A model generated the notes under the pieces. The model did not search any database. It was not told the DNA's origin and saw only the letters and a program-made list of their open reading frames with translations. A DNA stretch of 64,000 nucleotides, taken from Siderastrea radians. Taxonomy: Eukaryota; Cnidaria; Anthozoa; Scleractinia; Rhizangiidae. Location: assembly GCA_964017195.1 (NCBI GenBank), contig OZ024889.1, positions 51,621,418 through 51,685,417 of the forward strand, given 5' to 3'. A program made the translations under genes and the position numbers. Positions 1-12,358 of this stretch are shown here, piece after piece; the stretch's first letter is position 1; each line of letters begins with the position of its first letter.

Positions 1-15
1 AAGAGTAAACACTAA

Positions 16-222
16 TTAACCCTTTAAGCTCCAATAAAGATCAGCATCAGATTTTTCCTCATCATATCAGTTGTAGTATAACACATACAGGTCATGAGAT
101 TTTTTGCAAATGATCACCAAAGATGAATTGTCTTGATGTTTAAACAAGTTCGCCCCATTTGTAATCAATGAAATCTATGTAGACCACTAAGGAGAATTTG
201 TATAATGATGTTGGGGCTTAAA
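16..222. repeat. Foldback element with TTAACCCTTTAAGC ends
   Basis: It begins TTAACCCTTTAAGCTCCA and ends TTGGGGCTTAAAC in inverted form. Its right half is repeated at 5740-5877 (GATCACCAAAGG...GGGGCTTAAAGGGTTAA), and an inverted relative begins near 20574. Confidence 0.6.
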
Positions 223-343
223 CCGATAAGAACTATTGCGAGTACAGTCAAACCCCTTTTAAGCCCCCCCCCCCCCCCCCCCAGGAAACACTGTTGCTGC
301 CAGAATTTTTGTGGGGTGCGCAAACGAGCGGGCAACGTATGTA

Positions 344-935
344 GTGTTCTATTGAGGTCAATCGTTTCAACCAAAACCGGTTTTGGTTGAACGAGTTATG
401 GCTCCTAAATAGAACACTTTAACAAACGTTCTTGGTTGACACACGGTTGTCACTGGCCATAGTCATTTTCAGACTTCCTCAACTTTTTCTGCCAAGGTTA
501 GCTAGTTTCTTTCGACTTTGCTTCGGTTCCCCTTCAATAAATGTTAGAAGAAGTGGCTCCGCCAAACTGAAAATCAGATGAAGGATTAGAAAAGGAAAGG
601 AAACTAAGAGGACACCTGCCATTCATATTGCAGGCTGTTTTTAGAAGATCGCCCCTAATTTATCAGACGGCACGTTTAAAAAAAATTAAAACACCATTGT
701 TGTTTGTTGCAGTTTACGCGGAAAAATTGTGATGCAAACCGTTAAAACCGATGCTTGCTAACATGTCAGCGGACGCTACCGATGCTATCGTTCTCAACCG
801 TTTCAACCGAGCTACCGTATGAGCTGGTTGGAAAAGCTGATCAACCAAACCAACCGAAAACGGTTTTTTGCCACTGGAACGTGAGAAATCCTAACCATCC
901 CAACCAACCAAAAACGGTTGATCCCAATAGAACAC
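344..935. mobile_element. Foldback (MITE-like) element, GTGTTCTATTG termini
   Basis: Left end GTGTTCTATTGAGGTCAA and right end TTGATCCCAATAGAACAC are inverted repeats. The interior is rich in CCAACC and AACGGTT motifs, also inverted. No coding potential. It lies in the intron before the first Cav2 exon of the window. Confidence 0.65.
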
Positions 936-1716
936 GGCCATAGTTTCCTTTCTGCAAAAGCCGAGAAAAATTTCACTGAAAACAAACAATTGCGCATGCG
1001 CTTGCTCAATGCAGGAAGTGCAAGACTTGTAAGCTGTCCATAAAAGAAATCTACGAGAAGAAGTAATATTTATTAAAAAACCATAGTAAACTCCAAGAAC
1101 TCGTGAATCGCTACGCGCATTCACGTAAACTTCTGACTCATCCAGGAAAGCTTACCATTTAGATGGAAAATTCGGTGAGAATTTCATGACCAATAGAAGC
1201 ACACAGTTTTCTCGTAAGAAAAAACGGAACATGAGAACGCGACAACAGTTCCTCTTTAATAACAACCGACAGCGTCGATCGAAGTTCAGATGTTTCTCGA
1301 AGCAATGGAAAAGGTTTTGGGGAGGGAATCACATGACCTGGTAGAATAGAAAACTTTTGGTCTACAGCAAAGTTTACCAATTAAGCATGTGTAAGGTGAT
1401 TTAAGGCGCTCTTTTGAAGATAGCCAAGTTCCCATGCTGTGACGAAAAGGTCTGATTTAAGCAATTGTATAGAATGTCCGCTCGTTCGGGTGAAACACGA
1501 GAAAACAGGACTGTTTCATTTAATTTCCCACCGGAGCAACCGAGTTTTCCTTTCAGATGGTGGGCGCTCCGGATATCCAGTTGCCTTAAACTGGACTGGG
1601 CCTAATCTCGTGTTACCTTACACAACTCTTCCACCTTAGAAAGCTCCTATCGTCTGTGATAACAACAGAAACATAAAGGAGAATTGCATGCGTTTCGTTG
1701 CTTTCTCATTTTGCAG

Positions 1717-1955
1717 AAAGATGATGATAACTCAATGCCCTTCGATCCCAGTCTCTTCCGTTTGTTCAGAGCGGCCCGGTTGATCAAGCTGTTAAGACAA
1801 GGCTATACAATCAGAATCTTGCTGTGGACCTTTCTGCAGTCTTTTAAGGTAATTAAGCCATTTCCCTGCAAGACGGTTATGTTAGCATTGCTGTGATGAG
1901 CGTGCTCGGGAGCACGGCTCTTGCCATTGCCATCACCTTCGTCACTCTGGCTTTT

Positions 1956-1986
<31 letters not shown>

Positions 1987-4900
1987 TTCATTTATTTATC
2001 ATTATATTTTTTTTGATGGATATCAATGGTTCTGCATTTCAATGATTAAGAGCCTCTTCCCAAGTATTTTGTGTTTAATGATTTAGTATTTAGTAATTTG
2101 TGTTAATTTAGTGCTTCGTATTTGGTGTTTTGGAATCTGAAATAAATGCCAACCCCATCGCCTGAAAAGCAGTCTAAAAATGCATGAAGTAGTAGAGATG
2201 GTAAACATTCCAGTTTATTGCCAGGTAGAATAAGTTTTTCCAGAATTCAACATAGGAAAACAGAAAACGTGAAATAAACGGACACGCGATGATTCAACTT
2301 GAAAAAAAAATGTTGGACAGTCTTTGGCCATTCATAGCAAGCATTATGTTTTATTTTTTCAGCTAAATTCGAAGGGCTTCTTTTACCAGTCGTGGCTTGG
2401 CTTGTGCATTTCCCCCCGCATTTTCCCGCGCAAACTAATGCACGCATTTTCCTTCGCAAACTGAATGTGCGCATTTCCCAACCAATCGTTTATCGCTACA
2501 TTTTTGTTTGACTTTAAGGCAGTCCAACAAAATTACTCTCTTAGTACTTCTTCGGGAAATTCTACAGAAGAATTCAAAATGGGCAAATGACTGCTGTAAT
2601 TTTCCTTTCCAAAGATCTTTTTAATGGTGCAATAAATGTCTGGCGTCTAGACCTTGTTTTGCTTCAGTGTTGCACCATTATGAAGGTACAGTAAAACCGC
2701 TCAAAAGCAAACTCCCACGCTGTCCGGAAGGTTTATCGCCAAGGAGAGGCGGTCTCTTACAAGGGGTGGTCGCTCAGGAACGTTCGACTATAGTTTAAGC
2801 GACATTTACAGTAGATAAACGGCAGTGACTAAACACTGAGGCAAGGGAAAAGGGTCTTTTTGATATGCTTCTTGGGAATGAGTAAAAATCCTTCACTCTC
2901 TGAGGCGTCGTTTGACTGTATTTTTGTTTTAGGCGTTACCCTATGTTGGCATGCTGATCGGGCTTCTGTTCTTCATCTATGCCGTCATTGGTATGCAGGT
3001 ACGTAATTTGTGCTCGGAAAAACGCTGGTTGACACAAACTGCTGACACAATTGAAACACGAGTTTTACTTCAGATAAAAATAGGGGTGTCCTTTATTTGT
3101 CATGCAGCTATTAAAAAACTAGTAAGCCGACTTCGCTTTTTGTTTATCTTTGTTGCTTGGGATTTTTCGTTTTTGCCGTTGGAGTGCTCTTTTGTTGAAT
3201 AACGCAATGCCATACCGCCTCGGCAGACATTTTCCACAGTTTTATAGACTTGCCCAGTCGGTAACCTTTTTTTTGAGCGCACGTTACCTGAGAGAGTCCT
3301 AAAGCCCTGGCCAAACGGAGTCGCAAGTCAACACAAGTTAGGAAATGTGAACTTTCGTACACAAACTTGCGATGGGTGGCCAAACGGACTCGCATGTAGA
3401 CGTAAGTTCAACGCAAGTAGCAAACAAGTCATTTTAGTGCAGCCTTGCACGCGCGCCGAAACAAAGGGAAACAATACTGAAGCTAACTTGCGCTGGTCAA
3501 CTTGCGTTGGGAGGCCAAACGGTTAAAAACTTGCGTCGCTTGCGTGCAAATTTGAGCCCGATCAAAGTGGACGCAAATCATGGCAACTCCACGCAAGCCG
3601 TGGCCAAACGGAGTCGCAAGTTACCACAAGTTTTCAACTTGCGTTAACTTGCGAATCCGTTTGGCCACGGCGTAAAACCAGTGTCATTGTTGGCTAAAAA
3701 ATAAAAATCACAGAAGTAAACGAAACGTTTTGTGTCTTTTTTTGTAGATGTTTGGTCAAATCACCGTGGAAAACGATGATCTTGGGGACCCCTGGGCCCA
3801 AATAAATCCGCGAAATAACTTTCAGTCTTTTCCTCAAGCCATTCAAGTGCTTTTCAGGTATGGCCATAGCATCAATTTGTTTCCCCTCTGGCAGAACACT
3901 GCAGAAAGACTGGATCCCAGTCCGTACAAATGTAATATAAAGCTTCTTTGACTTGACACGCGAGTAATATTTGCGGCCTGGGATCTGCACCGCATTTTTA
4001 GAGTTTCCAGAACCTATTATTATGTCAGGGTGCCCCTTTTAAATGTCTTTGTTTTACTTTGTTTTGGTATGAAACGTGTATCATTATAAGTAAAGAAAAT
4101 CACGCTAGTAAGTCACGCTAGTAAGTCACGCTAACTGGTCTCGTTTCTTGCCTAAAGGTCCGCTACTGGGGAAAATTGGCAGTTGATTATGCTGGCGTGT
4201 GCTAGCGGTGCAAACTGCGACCCGGCAGTGCTGGACGATCACGACACGTGTGGCAGCCCATTTACTTATGTTTACTTCATCTCATTTATCTTCTTCTGTT
4301 CTTTTCTGGTGAGATTTTTTATTTCTACTAGAATTAGGGTTGATGTGGTTTCACAGATTGAAAACAAAATTATGTTTGCATGCAAGATATGACGAAACAA
4401 CCTGACCACGTGGAAGTTCTGCTTTCGTTTGAGTGGTCGCAGTTGAGTATTCAGTTGACCAGAAACCACCTGTACCGCATGATAAAGAACACACAGGAAA
4501 GATGTACTTTGTAGCTTCAATTTGAGTCGTCACATGTCAGGAGTTTGTCCACAGAAACAACCGTTTACTTCTCCTTTTTTCAACAGCTTCTTAATCTTTT
4601 CGTGGCTGTCATCATGGACAACTTTGAGTACTTAACACGTGATGAGTCTATTCTCGGCCCACACCACCTCGACGAGTTTGTCCGCGTGTGGTCTGAGTTC
4701 GATCCTGGAGCCACGTAAGTTGTAGTTGCCAGTCTGTTCATGTTTAGTTACTTTACTGTCGTAGGCTCGCTTGAACACACTCAATCGATAGTCTTTCATC
4801 CGCATATCCAGATAGGCCACTTGCGAGTTACCGTTGTGTACTCGTTCATCATTTTGTCAGTCCTTTGTTTTTGAGAATCTGTTTGGTTTGGTTTAACTGA

Positions 4901-7900
4901 AAGCTCAAAGCTTAAGTTTAACTTAAGCTTAGAAAAGTCGCGCCTGTATTTCTGATTTGTAAGACAGAGCGTTTCAATTAATAGACTTAGTTTTAATTAC
5001 AACTTAGCCTTTAATAATTAATTTATATGTACTACTGTATATATTTCTCTGCGCACGCTTAGATAAGTTTCTTTTTTTCTTTTTACATTCATGTAACACT
5101 TGATATTTGTTTTCATCAGTGAAATAAAGATTACTAATACTATAGAGCGGTTTTCAATTGAGTGTCGAAAGTAATTCGCGTTTTGCTTTGGTTTTACTTT
5201 ACTTCGCTTTGTGATTGGTTAAAAAATCTCGCACCACTTTCTCGACCAATCAGAAGTAAAACTCAAACCAATCGCGACTTGCTCACACGGGTTTTCCCGC
5301 GTTTGGCGCCGGTTACATGTATTTGCTTCAAGTTCTGATTGGTTCATTGGGTAATTTTTGTTTGTTGTGATTGGCTAGGGTAATTACTTTGATTTTGGTT
5401 TTACGACACTTGAAAAGCGCTCAATTACGATGAAAATTGAAAGCTGTTTTTCTTAGCTCTACATTTCCATTTTTTTTTTCTCGGGGCTAACCTTTTTTTT
5501 TTTTTTTTGTTTCAGGGGACGCATCAAACACACTGAAGTTTGTCAGTTGTTACGACAAATGTCTCCTCCAGTTGGAATCGGCAAGAAATGTCCCAAGATT
5601 GTCGCTTACAAGGTTAGCAGCTGTCACACCACCTTAAAACTTAGTTTAATCACAGAAACCTTGCTAATTCAGTTTCCTCAGTTTTCTGAGGTGCGGCATT
5701 TAAATGGTTAGCGCGTACAGTAATGTTCCGCTTAGCACATAGTGGTCACGAGAAGTAAGTATGATCACCAAAGGTAAATTGTCTTGATATATTAACAGGT
5801 TCCCCCAACTAGCACTCAATAAAATCTATAGAAACCGTAAGGAAGAATTCGTATGATGCTGGGGCTTAAAGGGTTAATTGCGTAGAGGAATGGATAAGTT
5901 TATAACTGGTAGCAATTATGGAGTGATGCAAATGACGAAATTAAAATATATTCTGTCGGTTTGGTCGTCAAAAGTGGTTATAGACCGAGATCTAACCTGA
6001 TTTTGGTCGGCTTTTTTTCCAGCGCCTGATCAAAATGAACATGCCGCTGTACCCAGATAACACAGTCACCTTTACGGCTACTCTGTTTGCACTGGTGCGG
6101 ACCTCACTCAAGATTATGACCGAGAAAAGTAAGACTTTGGTCTCGTTTTTACTACATTTAAAACAGAACTACACCTTTTCAATAACTTTCTATCGAATAA
6201 TCACACATCAGGATTTCATCAACGACCTCAAAGTTTAGAACGACCTGGTACGGCATAATAAACAGCAAAACTTAAGAGTACTGCTCAGTAGCACACTTGA
6301 GAATTCCGTCAAACGTCTCAAAAATAAGAACGACCTTGTAAAGCTTGATAAACAGCACCATAGGAAAGTACTGCTTAGTAGCTTTCATTTGAATAGTCTC
6401 AGACTCAAAAATTGGAACCACTTTGTACAACATAACAAACAGCACCGCAGGAATGTACTGCTCAGTAGCTTTACATGTGTCAAGGTTTTGTGTTAGAAGT
6501 GAATGATCATTGAGTCATTGTTGTGGATCTTTACAGATAACCTTAAGGAAAACGACAAGGAATTAAGAGCCATGTTGAAAAGAGTCTGGCCTAAACTTAC
6601 CAAGAAGACTTTGGACAGAGTTGTTCCTAAACCCCCAAGTCTCATCAACAATGGTAAGCTCTGTAAGTCTCCTTTTGTCCTTTTTCCCCCCCTAAAACTC
6701 GTCTCACGCTACCAATACCCTATGTACGTTCCTCGCATCCTCACGTCACGGTATTCAGGGTAGGACAGGATGCTGCGTGGGATGTTGTATCAGCCTGTAA
6801 AGAGGCTCGTGAATGGGCGATAGAACGCATAAAAAATCGTCAAACGAAGTGAGGCCTTAGGAGAGAACTAGAGAATCAGCCGCCCTATTTCCCTCCCCAC
6901 TCAATACTCGGCTTGCTTCGCTTTTCCTTACCAATTTTCCTCGCGCGCTGCTCCACACTTGGAGCCTGTTCACAGGCTATGTTGTATCTTTCGTCCGGTC
7001 TTTAGTATTGTTGGCCTCAGCACGCTGAGCTAAGAGCACGTGGTCGTCTAGTTTCATCTGCATGGGTGTAATCTACCGTGACACTGGTCTTAGTGTGGAC
7101 TATCTATGATCTTTATATGAAGAGGCGTAATCGAAAGTTATTAGGCTTAAGACATTAGAATACGAATTTCTGTGCCCTTTTATTTTTTACAGCGAATCAA
7201 GCGAACCAACAGCCGCAAATGACTGTGGGTAAAATATACTGCGCCAAGTTAATCTACGAAAACTACAAGTTCATAAGACGGAAAGGACAGGTGCAAGCCA
7301 GGGTAAGTCAGGGGACTGGGAGCGAGTTGTGCGGAACAAACACCAACAAACGCGCTGATTGTCATTTGTATGACGTTTCTCTTCGTTAGTGGAAAAATTC
7401 AGTGATATTGTTAGTATTGTACTGCAGTTCTGAACTGTTAACAAGAGAATGATTCTTTGGAGAACGCAACAGGGCAAAGTCCTTCTTGTGCTATGTGATA
7501 AAAATACGAGCTCACGATGTATTCGAGCAAGCAAGCGAAAACAAGTGGGAATTTTCCTTAAGGAGTCTTCAAACTCCATCCCTATTGCCCTTCGCGCTTT
7601 TCAAGAGTTCTTCCTTTTATGGTGATAAAAGGTGATCTAAACGTTATTTTGTCCTTTCTTTGTTCCGTTTTAGTTTAATCTTTATTCTTCACCTGTTTCT
7701 TCTTTCTCTTTTTTCCCAGCGATTCAAAAATTTATTGATTTATTTTAGTATTTAAAATATTCTAGTTACTCTCTTTTTTTACAAATTAAAACATAACATA
7801 ACTACTAGTTACACCCTTCTTTAACAAATAAGAACATAACATAATACTACTTGCATCTTCATACCATAATATTCACTAATTACGTAACGTTGAATTAAAC

Positions 7901-10900
7901 TGGCATCGTCTTAAACATTTTTAACCTGATAAATTAAAATGAGCCAAGAAGTTAAGAAGTTAAATAACAACAGTAACCATTAAAAATAACACTGTTTAGC
8001 AAACATAATTGACGTAAAACTAGGCCCTGCTGATGAATACAAACTCTTGTGTACAGCGTCGTTGAACTTCTTGGTCAGCGGTGGCCTTTCATCCGCTGGT
8101 CAAGGCGACAGAGGGCTCTGAGGACACGAATGCGGTTCTGCAGAGTTGTCCTAATCTTAAAATTAACAGGAAACTTAAATTTTAAGCGAGATATATCGTA
8201 ACGTCACAATAACAATAAAGTTAAACATGAAGGATATGCCATAAACAAACTAAGCTTGTTTCTAGTCCGTTCTGACATCCCGTTCGCATGTGGCCGAGGG
8301 ACGAAGGGGCTTGAAAACAAGGTGTTAAAGTGTCCTCATAAACGGCAACTTAAAGTCCTAATAATTGATGTTTTTGCCTTCTTCTCATCTTCTGTCTTTG
8401 TTCTTTTTCTTCTCACTCTTGGAGCAGGATGCTGAACAGGTAGGATGCACTTATTCTTTTGCTTCTCTTCTTTTATTCTTTTCTTTATCTATTTGTTAAT
8501 CGTGTCGGTGACCGCAATTTTACTCCTACAAATTTCTACAATGTCCATACAGGATAAGTTGAAAAATGCGAACGGCGTTACAGAAAATTTTTTCCCAATA
8601 CCTTTTAGCGAAGTGAATTGTCACATTTCAGGCATTTTATATGGGCAGACTCCAAAGCTAGAACCACCTTGCACAGCAAAAGAAACAGCACCACAGGAAA
8701 GTACTGCTCAATAGCTTTCATTTGAATGGTCACACTTAGGTTTTTATCCACAGACTCAAAAGTTGGATCCACCTTGTATACAGCAAAATAAACGAGTAGT
8801 CCAGTACCTCTTGTGAACCTCTAATTTCAGAGGCATTCTAAAACAATATTGCTCATTGTCTTCAGGGATAGGGGCATTGTTTGTGCCCTTTGTCTTATTG
8901 TTCTTATGGCCAATCATGTGAGATGTTCAATGAGGTGCTGGTCGACTCAAATAAACAGCACCACAGGAAAGCACTGCTCAATAGCTTTTAGTGAATAGTC
9001 ACACTTGGGTTTTTATCCACTGACTCAAAAGTTGGAACCAACTTGTACAGCATCACAGGAAAGTACATGTACTGCTCAATAGCTTTCATTTGAATGGTCA
9101 CAGCTGGGGTTTTATCCAAGACTTCAAAGCTAGTGCAGAGTTATAAACAGCTCAAGAAAAGTGGTGGTTCTCACTCAATAGTTAGAACCATCTTGCACAC
9201 CATAATGAACGGCAGCACAGGAAAGAACTGTTCAAAAGCTTTCATTTGAATCGTCACACTTAAGGATCCACAGGCTCAAAAGTTAGCATCACCGTTTACA
9301 GCATAATAAACAGCACCACAGGAAAAAAAAGTATTTCTATTACTTTAAATGGTCACACACACGTGGGGATTTCATCTACAGGCTGGACCGCATCATATCC
9401 CTCATTGTTTTGCTCAGTCATTGCTCACTTCATTCTTCTCTTTCTATTCTCCTTTTTCTTTCTTTATTTCCTTTTTATTGTTGGTCCTCCTCACTGTCAA
9501 TTGACGTTGATTTCCCAGGGAAATGTTCTCAGTCGATTTGTTGGCGGATCTATGTTCCAGAAATTCCGACGAGATAACGACCCTGAGCTGGGAGAGGTAC
9601 AACAGTGTTCCTAATCTTACGCAAGCCCGCTTGTGGCTTTGTACAACAGGCCACATGTTCATCCAATTGTCACTTGACTTAAAATACAATTTTGTTAACT
9701 CATAAATACTATAACTTCATTTACTTTAACAGATGAATCCGACGTTTTAATCTTTAACCTTTTAATTATAAATTGCCCGGCATACATATTAAACATAAAC
9801 TATGAACAGCACCATGCAAACGTTCACTATGCGATACCCAAAATCAGTGACGTGCGCAGCATGTATGCTTGAATGAGGCCTGCAAAACAGGCGTGGTACC
9901 AATCTCGTTCCCAGAGGCCGCATTCCTTTTGGTCAGCACCAAGGATTTCGATCCCGCTGACTGTAAATGCGCGCGGGCTCTGGGGACGAGATTGGCGTGG
10001 TACATGCTCGCTACTCGCACTTGACTCTCACTCTCTTCGCGCGCATGTCGAAATGTTATCAACAGTGACGTAAATTTGGTCGCATACGTAGTCTGAGTTT
10101 TCTTTTGAGCAGTTTGATAGAATGTGATTGATTTTTGTCGTTTGTTTGTTTGTTTGTTTGTATTAAAAAGTGTGTGATTTATTGGAGAACGGATTCGTGT
10201 GGCTGACCTTACAGTTACTGAAACAACCACTAAAAATAAATAAAATAATTAACCCCTTCTCACAACAATTCCTTTTTCTATGTATCTTTCCCTCAATTCG
10301 ATCGTGTGACTTTTTGTTTAACTCCTCCATGCGTGACCACTTTACCCTTGCGTGGACTCCTGACCTTCTACCTTAAGACACTAATCATCATATCTCCTCA
10401 CTTTCCCTTTATTTTGCTTCTCTTAGAGCCTCGCTTAAAGGAACCACATCATATTTTGTGCAATTTAAGGGGAAATTTTTGGCGTTACAATCTAGACTGA
10501 TATTGTTAACTTGTTTGTCATTGGACCATAAAAACTGCATATTTAACTGTGCTGGAAATCCGTTTTACGATTAAGGCTCACATGGTTAACTTCTGCCATT
10601 AAGAAAGACGAAGTATTCAGCATATCACCAGCGTGGGACAACAAACAAAAAAATCTGAGTTCCCGATGGATATCGAACCCATGACCTTCCATACACCAGG
10701 CGGATGTCCCAAGCACAAGCTATTGAGAGACCCGTAGCGATCTATTGTAGGTCACATTTACTAGGTTCATCTTTGTCGTTGTACCATAAGAACGGCATGT
10801 TTAGTTGTAGTGGAAATTCGCGTTACAATCAAGACTGTCGTAGTTAACACTTCTTTGTCATTGCAACGTAAGTAGTGCTTGTTTAACAGTGTGATGTGCT

Positions 10901-12358
10901 TAACTTGTGCGTGACAGGGTCTTCCAATGCAGGATGTTGCGGTTACTTTAGCTGATGGACCGTATCACTCGGGTTCAGTACAAGGCCTGTATCACCCTAA
11001 CCACCAGGTGAGAAACAAATCCTTAATAAGACCCGGACACACAGACCAACACTGCGCTCAAAGTGCAATGTGTGAAGTAGAATCGGAGATGGATACATAT
11101 TATGATTTCATTGCACGCAATGTTGGACCATTGTTACGTAATGTGTCCGGCTGTTAGTGCTGGTCCGCAGCGGCAGCACACTCCGTGAAGAATAGGAGGT
11201 AGCAGTAGTTCAAAACACAAATCGACACTAAAGTGCATACCAAGGTGCATATCATAGCAAGTTTGAAAATACCAACAGACATACACAGACTAGCGATTGG
11301 TGGGCAAATGGAATAGGAAGTAGAGCAAAGTTAGACGCAATTTGCAAAAAAAAAAATCGTTTTAGTGCAGCCTTGGTGGACAAACTTAAGGGAATAATAG
11401 AGTGTGTTCGTAGCGGCCATGCTGGAGGAGAAAACAAAAGAATTCGTTTTCACTGGGAAAAGAGTTCTATGTTTTTGCAAATAGATTTTATTGTTTTGCT
11501 CCTCCAACATGGCCGCCATGAACACACTCTATACTGAGAAGAACTTGTGTTTACTTGAAGTGGGTGGTTAAACGATGGCGCCTCCAAAGTGGAGGTGACT
11601 AGTGGTGGATATTTGCCGAGCTGCGAAGCGGCGTGGTAAATATCCACCACTCTTCACCGACACTGAGGTGAATAATTGTTTCAGTATATACCAAACCAGT
11701 GAAAAGCCAGCACCAAATAGTTCCTTTTTTTTCTGAGGAATGAGGGAAAACTCGCGCTCGAAATTCAGAAAAATGTCGGGAGGTGAATAGCATATACTAC
11801 CCCGAGTTTGAGTAGCCAATCAGAACGCGCGAAAAACACTATCCACTGGTTTGGTTTATACTAATACAAGCTATCGCAAGCACACGCGAGTCCTGGCCAA
11901 ATGGAGTCACAAGGCACAGCAAGTTTCCAATTTGTGTCAGTATGTAACTCTTTCTGGCCAGGGGCTAAGGCTGTTATCTCACTGTTCTTTCATGATCACT
12001 CAATCCACTCTAGACAATGGAAAGCCCGTCCCGATCCCGCTACCCGAATCGTCAAACGCCACCCGTTGCTCACCGCTCTACGACGTCCCTCAACGAGGGC
12101 CGCGGTCCAGGTGTAACCACAGCTTTAGTCGGCCCCCATCGGCGACAGCTGCCTCAGACCCCTGGGTCTCGGACTGGATCTCAATTATCTTTGACCGGGA
12201 AAGGACCGGTACTTCCAGAAAACAGGGGAGACAGTGTTCTAGAGAACGGCTACCACCCGAACATGAACCAACATATTGCTATGGCGATACGAAGCGGTCA
12301 GAGTCCTTACGCAATCTACGGCCTAGAAGAAATGGGTGACGAGGACGACTGGTGCTAG
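1717..12358 (+). CDS. Voltage-gated calcium channel alpha-1 subunit, Cav2 class (3' 13 exons)
   Basis: Pore-forming subunit of a presynaptic-type (N/P/Q-like) calcium channel in the plasma membrane. Exons: 1717-1848, 2933-2998, 3748-3857, 4158-4308, 4587-4714, 5516-5612, 6023-6128, 6537-6653, 7193-7302, 8428-8439, 9519-9596, 10918-11007, 12014-12358. All have AG/GT borders and compatible phases, and total 1542 nt (513 aa plus TAG). Fragment residues 13-44 are IV-S4 ([16 protein letters not shown], repeated basic residues); 45-70 IV-S5; 85-115 the P-loop, with the selectivity-filter Glu in TGENW at residue 108; 133-170 IV-S6. The EF-hand-like and pre-IQ region follows ([21 protein letters not shown]), then an IQ-type helix ([14 protein letters not shown]). 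The last exon holds RQLPQTP and the C-terminus DDWC. Cav2 rather than Cav1 or Cav3 rests on these tail motifs. Earlier exons lie upstream of the window. The small exons 10-12 are less certain than the rest. Confidence 0.93.
1950..1998 (+). repeat. (TTTA)n microsatellite
   Basis: About twelve tetranucleotide units with one TTCA interruption, in a Cav2 intron. Confidence 0.9.
3298..3675. mobile_element. Foldback element, GGCCAAACGGA family
   Basis: Begins AAAGCCCTGGCCAAACGGAG and ends TCCGTTTGGCCACGGC. The motif GGCCAAACGGA or a close variant recurs at about 3313, 3381, 3513 and 3602, with many ACTTGCG/CGCAAGT pairs. Related copies lie at 11890-11960 and 17443-17690. Confidence 0.65.
4396..4560 (+). 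repeat. Diverged copy of the ~100-bp dispersed repeat
   Basis: Contains ACCACCTGTACCGCAT, AACACACAGGAAAGATGTAC and GTTTGTCCACAGA, matching the consensus of the arrays at 6230-6480 and 8640-9360. Cav2 intron. Confidence 0.5.
5145..5422. mobile_element. Foldback element rich in CCAAT boxes
   Basis: Left GAGCGGTTTTCAATTGAGTG and right CACTTGAAAAGCGCTC are inverted ends. The interior has at least five ATTGG/CCAAT pentamers on both strands. Located in a Cav2 intron. Confidence 0.65.
6230..6480 (+). repeat. ~100-bp tandem repeat array (2-3 units)
   Basis: Units run through ACCNNNTTGTACNNCATAATAAACAGCACC, GGAAAGTACTGCTTAGTAGC and TTTGAATNGTC. Same family as 8640-9360. Cav2 intron. Confidence 0.75.
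8428..8439 (+). CDS. Candidate 12-nt microexon of the Cav2 gene
   Basis: Four codons (D-A-E-Q) between a long pyrimidine tract ending in GGAGCAG and a GTAGGA donor. It keeps phase 0 on both sides, so the reading frame is the same with or without it. It lies between the IQ exon and exon 9519-9596. The call rests only on splice-site quality and phase; an alternative model skips it. Confidence 0.5.
8640..9360 (+). repeat. ~100-bp tandem repeat array (about 6 units)
   Basis: Recurring blocks: AGTTGGAACCACCTTGTAC, AACAGCACCACAGGAAAG, TACTGCTCAATAGCTTTCAT, TTGAATGGTCACACTTAGG, TTTTTATCCACAGACTCAAA. Units are diverged and some partial. The array fills the intron between exons 8428-8439 and 9519-9596. 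Confidence 0.8.
9893..10003. mobile_element. Short foldback element (CTCGTCCCCAG family)
   Basis: CCAATCTCGTTCCCAGAG at the left is inverted as CTCTGGGGACGAGATTGG at the right, in about 110 bp. The terminal motif is shared with the perfect hairpin at 44935-45009. Confidence 0.6.
10657..10733 (-). repeat. tRNA-like (Thr-type) SINE head / pseudo-tRNA
   Basis: Read on the minus strand it has GGGTTCGATATCC (B-box-like) and a CTGGTGT loop placing GGT at the anticodon. The A-box region is degenerate (AATAGCTTGTGCTT). The cloverleaf is imperfect, so a functional tRNA is unlikely. Confidence 0.55.
11396..11532. mobile_element. 136-bp foldback element
   Basis: AATAGAGTGTGTTCGTAGCG at the left is inverted as CATGAACACACTCTATA at the right. 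The paired arms, about 50 bp, also include GCGGCCATGCTGGAGGAG / CTCCTCCAACATGGCCGC. In the last Cav2 intron. Confidence 0.75.
11600..11865. repeat. Foldback repeat with AGTGGTGGATATT hairpin
   Basis: AGTGGTGGATATTTGCCGAG pairs with GTAAATATCCACCACT across a short GC-rich loop. The right part contains TATACCAAACCAG / CTGGTTTGGTTTATA inverted ends. In the last Cav2 intron. Confidence 0.6.
12014..12358 (+). CDS. Terminal exon of Cav2: RIM-BP-like motif and DDWC C-terminus
   Basis: Acceptor CCACTCTAG precedes 114 codons and a TAG stop. The exon is Pro/Ser/Arg rich and predicted disordered. RQLPQTP is encoded at 12143-12163. This matches the proline motif in vertebrate Cav2.1/Cav2.2 tails that binds the SH3 domains of RIM-binding protein. 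A second proline motif, RQTPP, lies at 12050-12064. The last four residues, DDWC, match the Cav2 class PDZ ligand used for active-zone scaffolds such as RIM and Mint. Binding is inferred from motif identity. Confidence 0.9.
   Translation, partial: TMESPSRSRYPNRQTPPVAHRSTTSLNEGRGPGVTTALVGPHRRQLPQTPGSRTGSQLSLTGKGPVLPENRGDSVLENGYHPNMNQHIAMAIRSGQSPYAIYGLEEMGDEDDWC

Noticed and set aside
9363..9614. Hydrophobic frame around the Cav2 exon at 9519 as a membrane segment
   Set aside because: The hydrophobic part lies in the pyrimidine-rich intron before the acceptor; only 9519-9596 is exonic.
11851..12339. 162-residue plus-strand frame overlapping the Cav2 last exon
   Set aside because: Different frame from the exon that ends in DDWC and carries the family motifs; it starts in the intron and has no homology.
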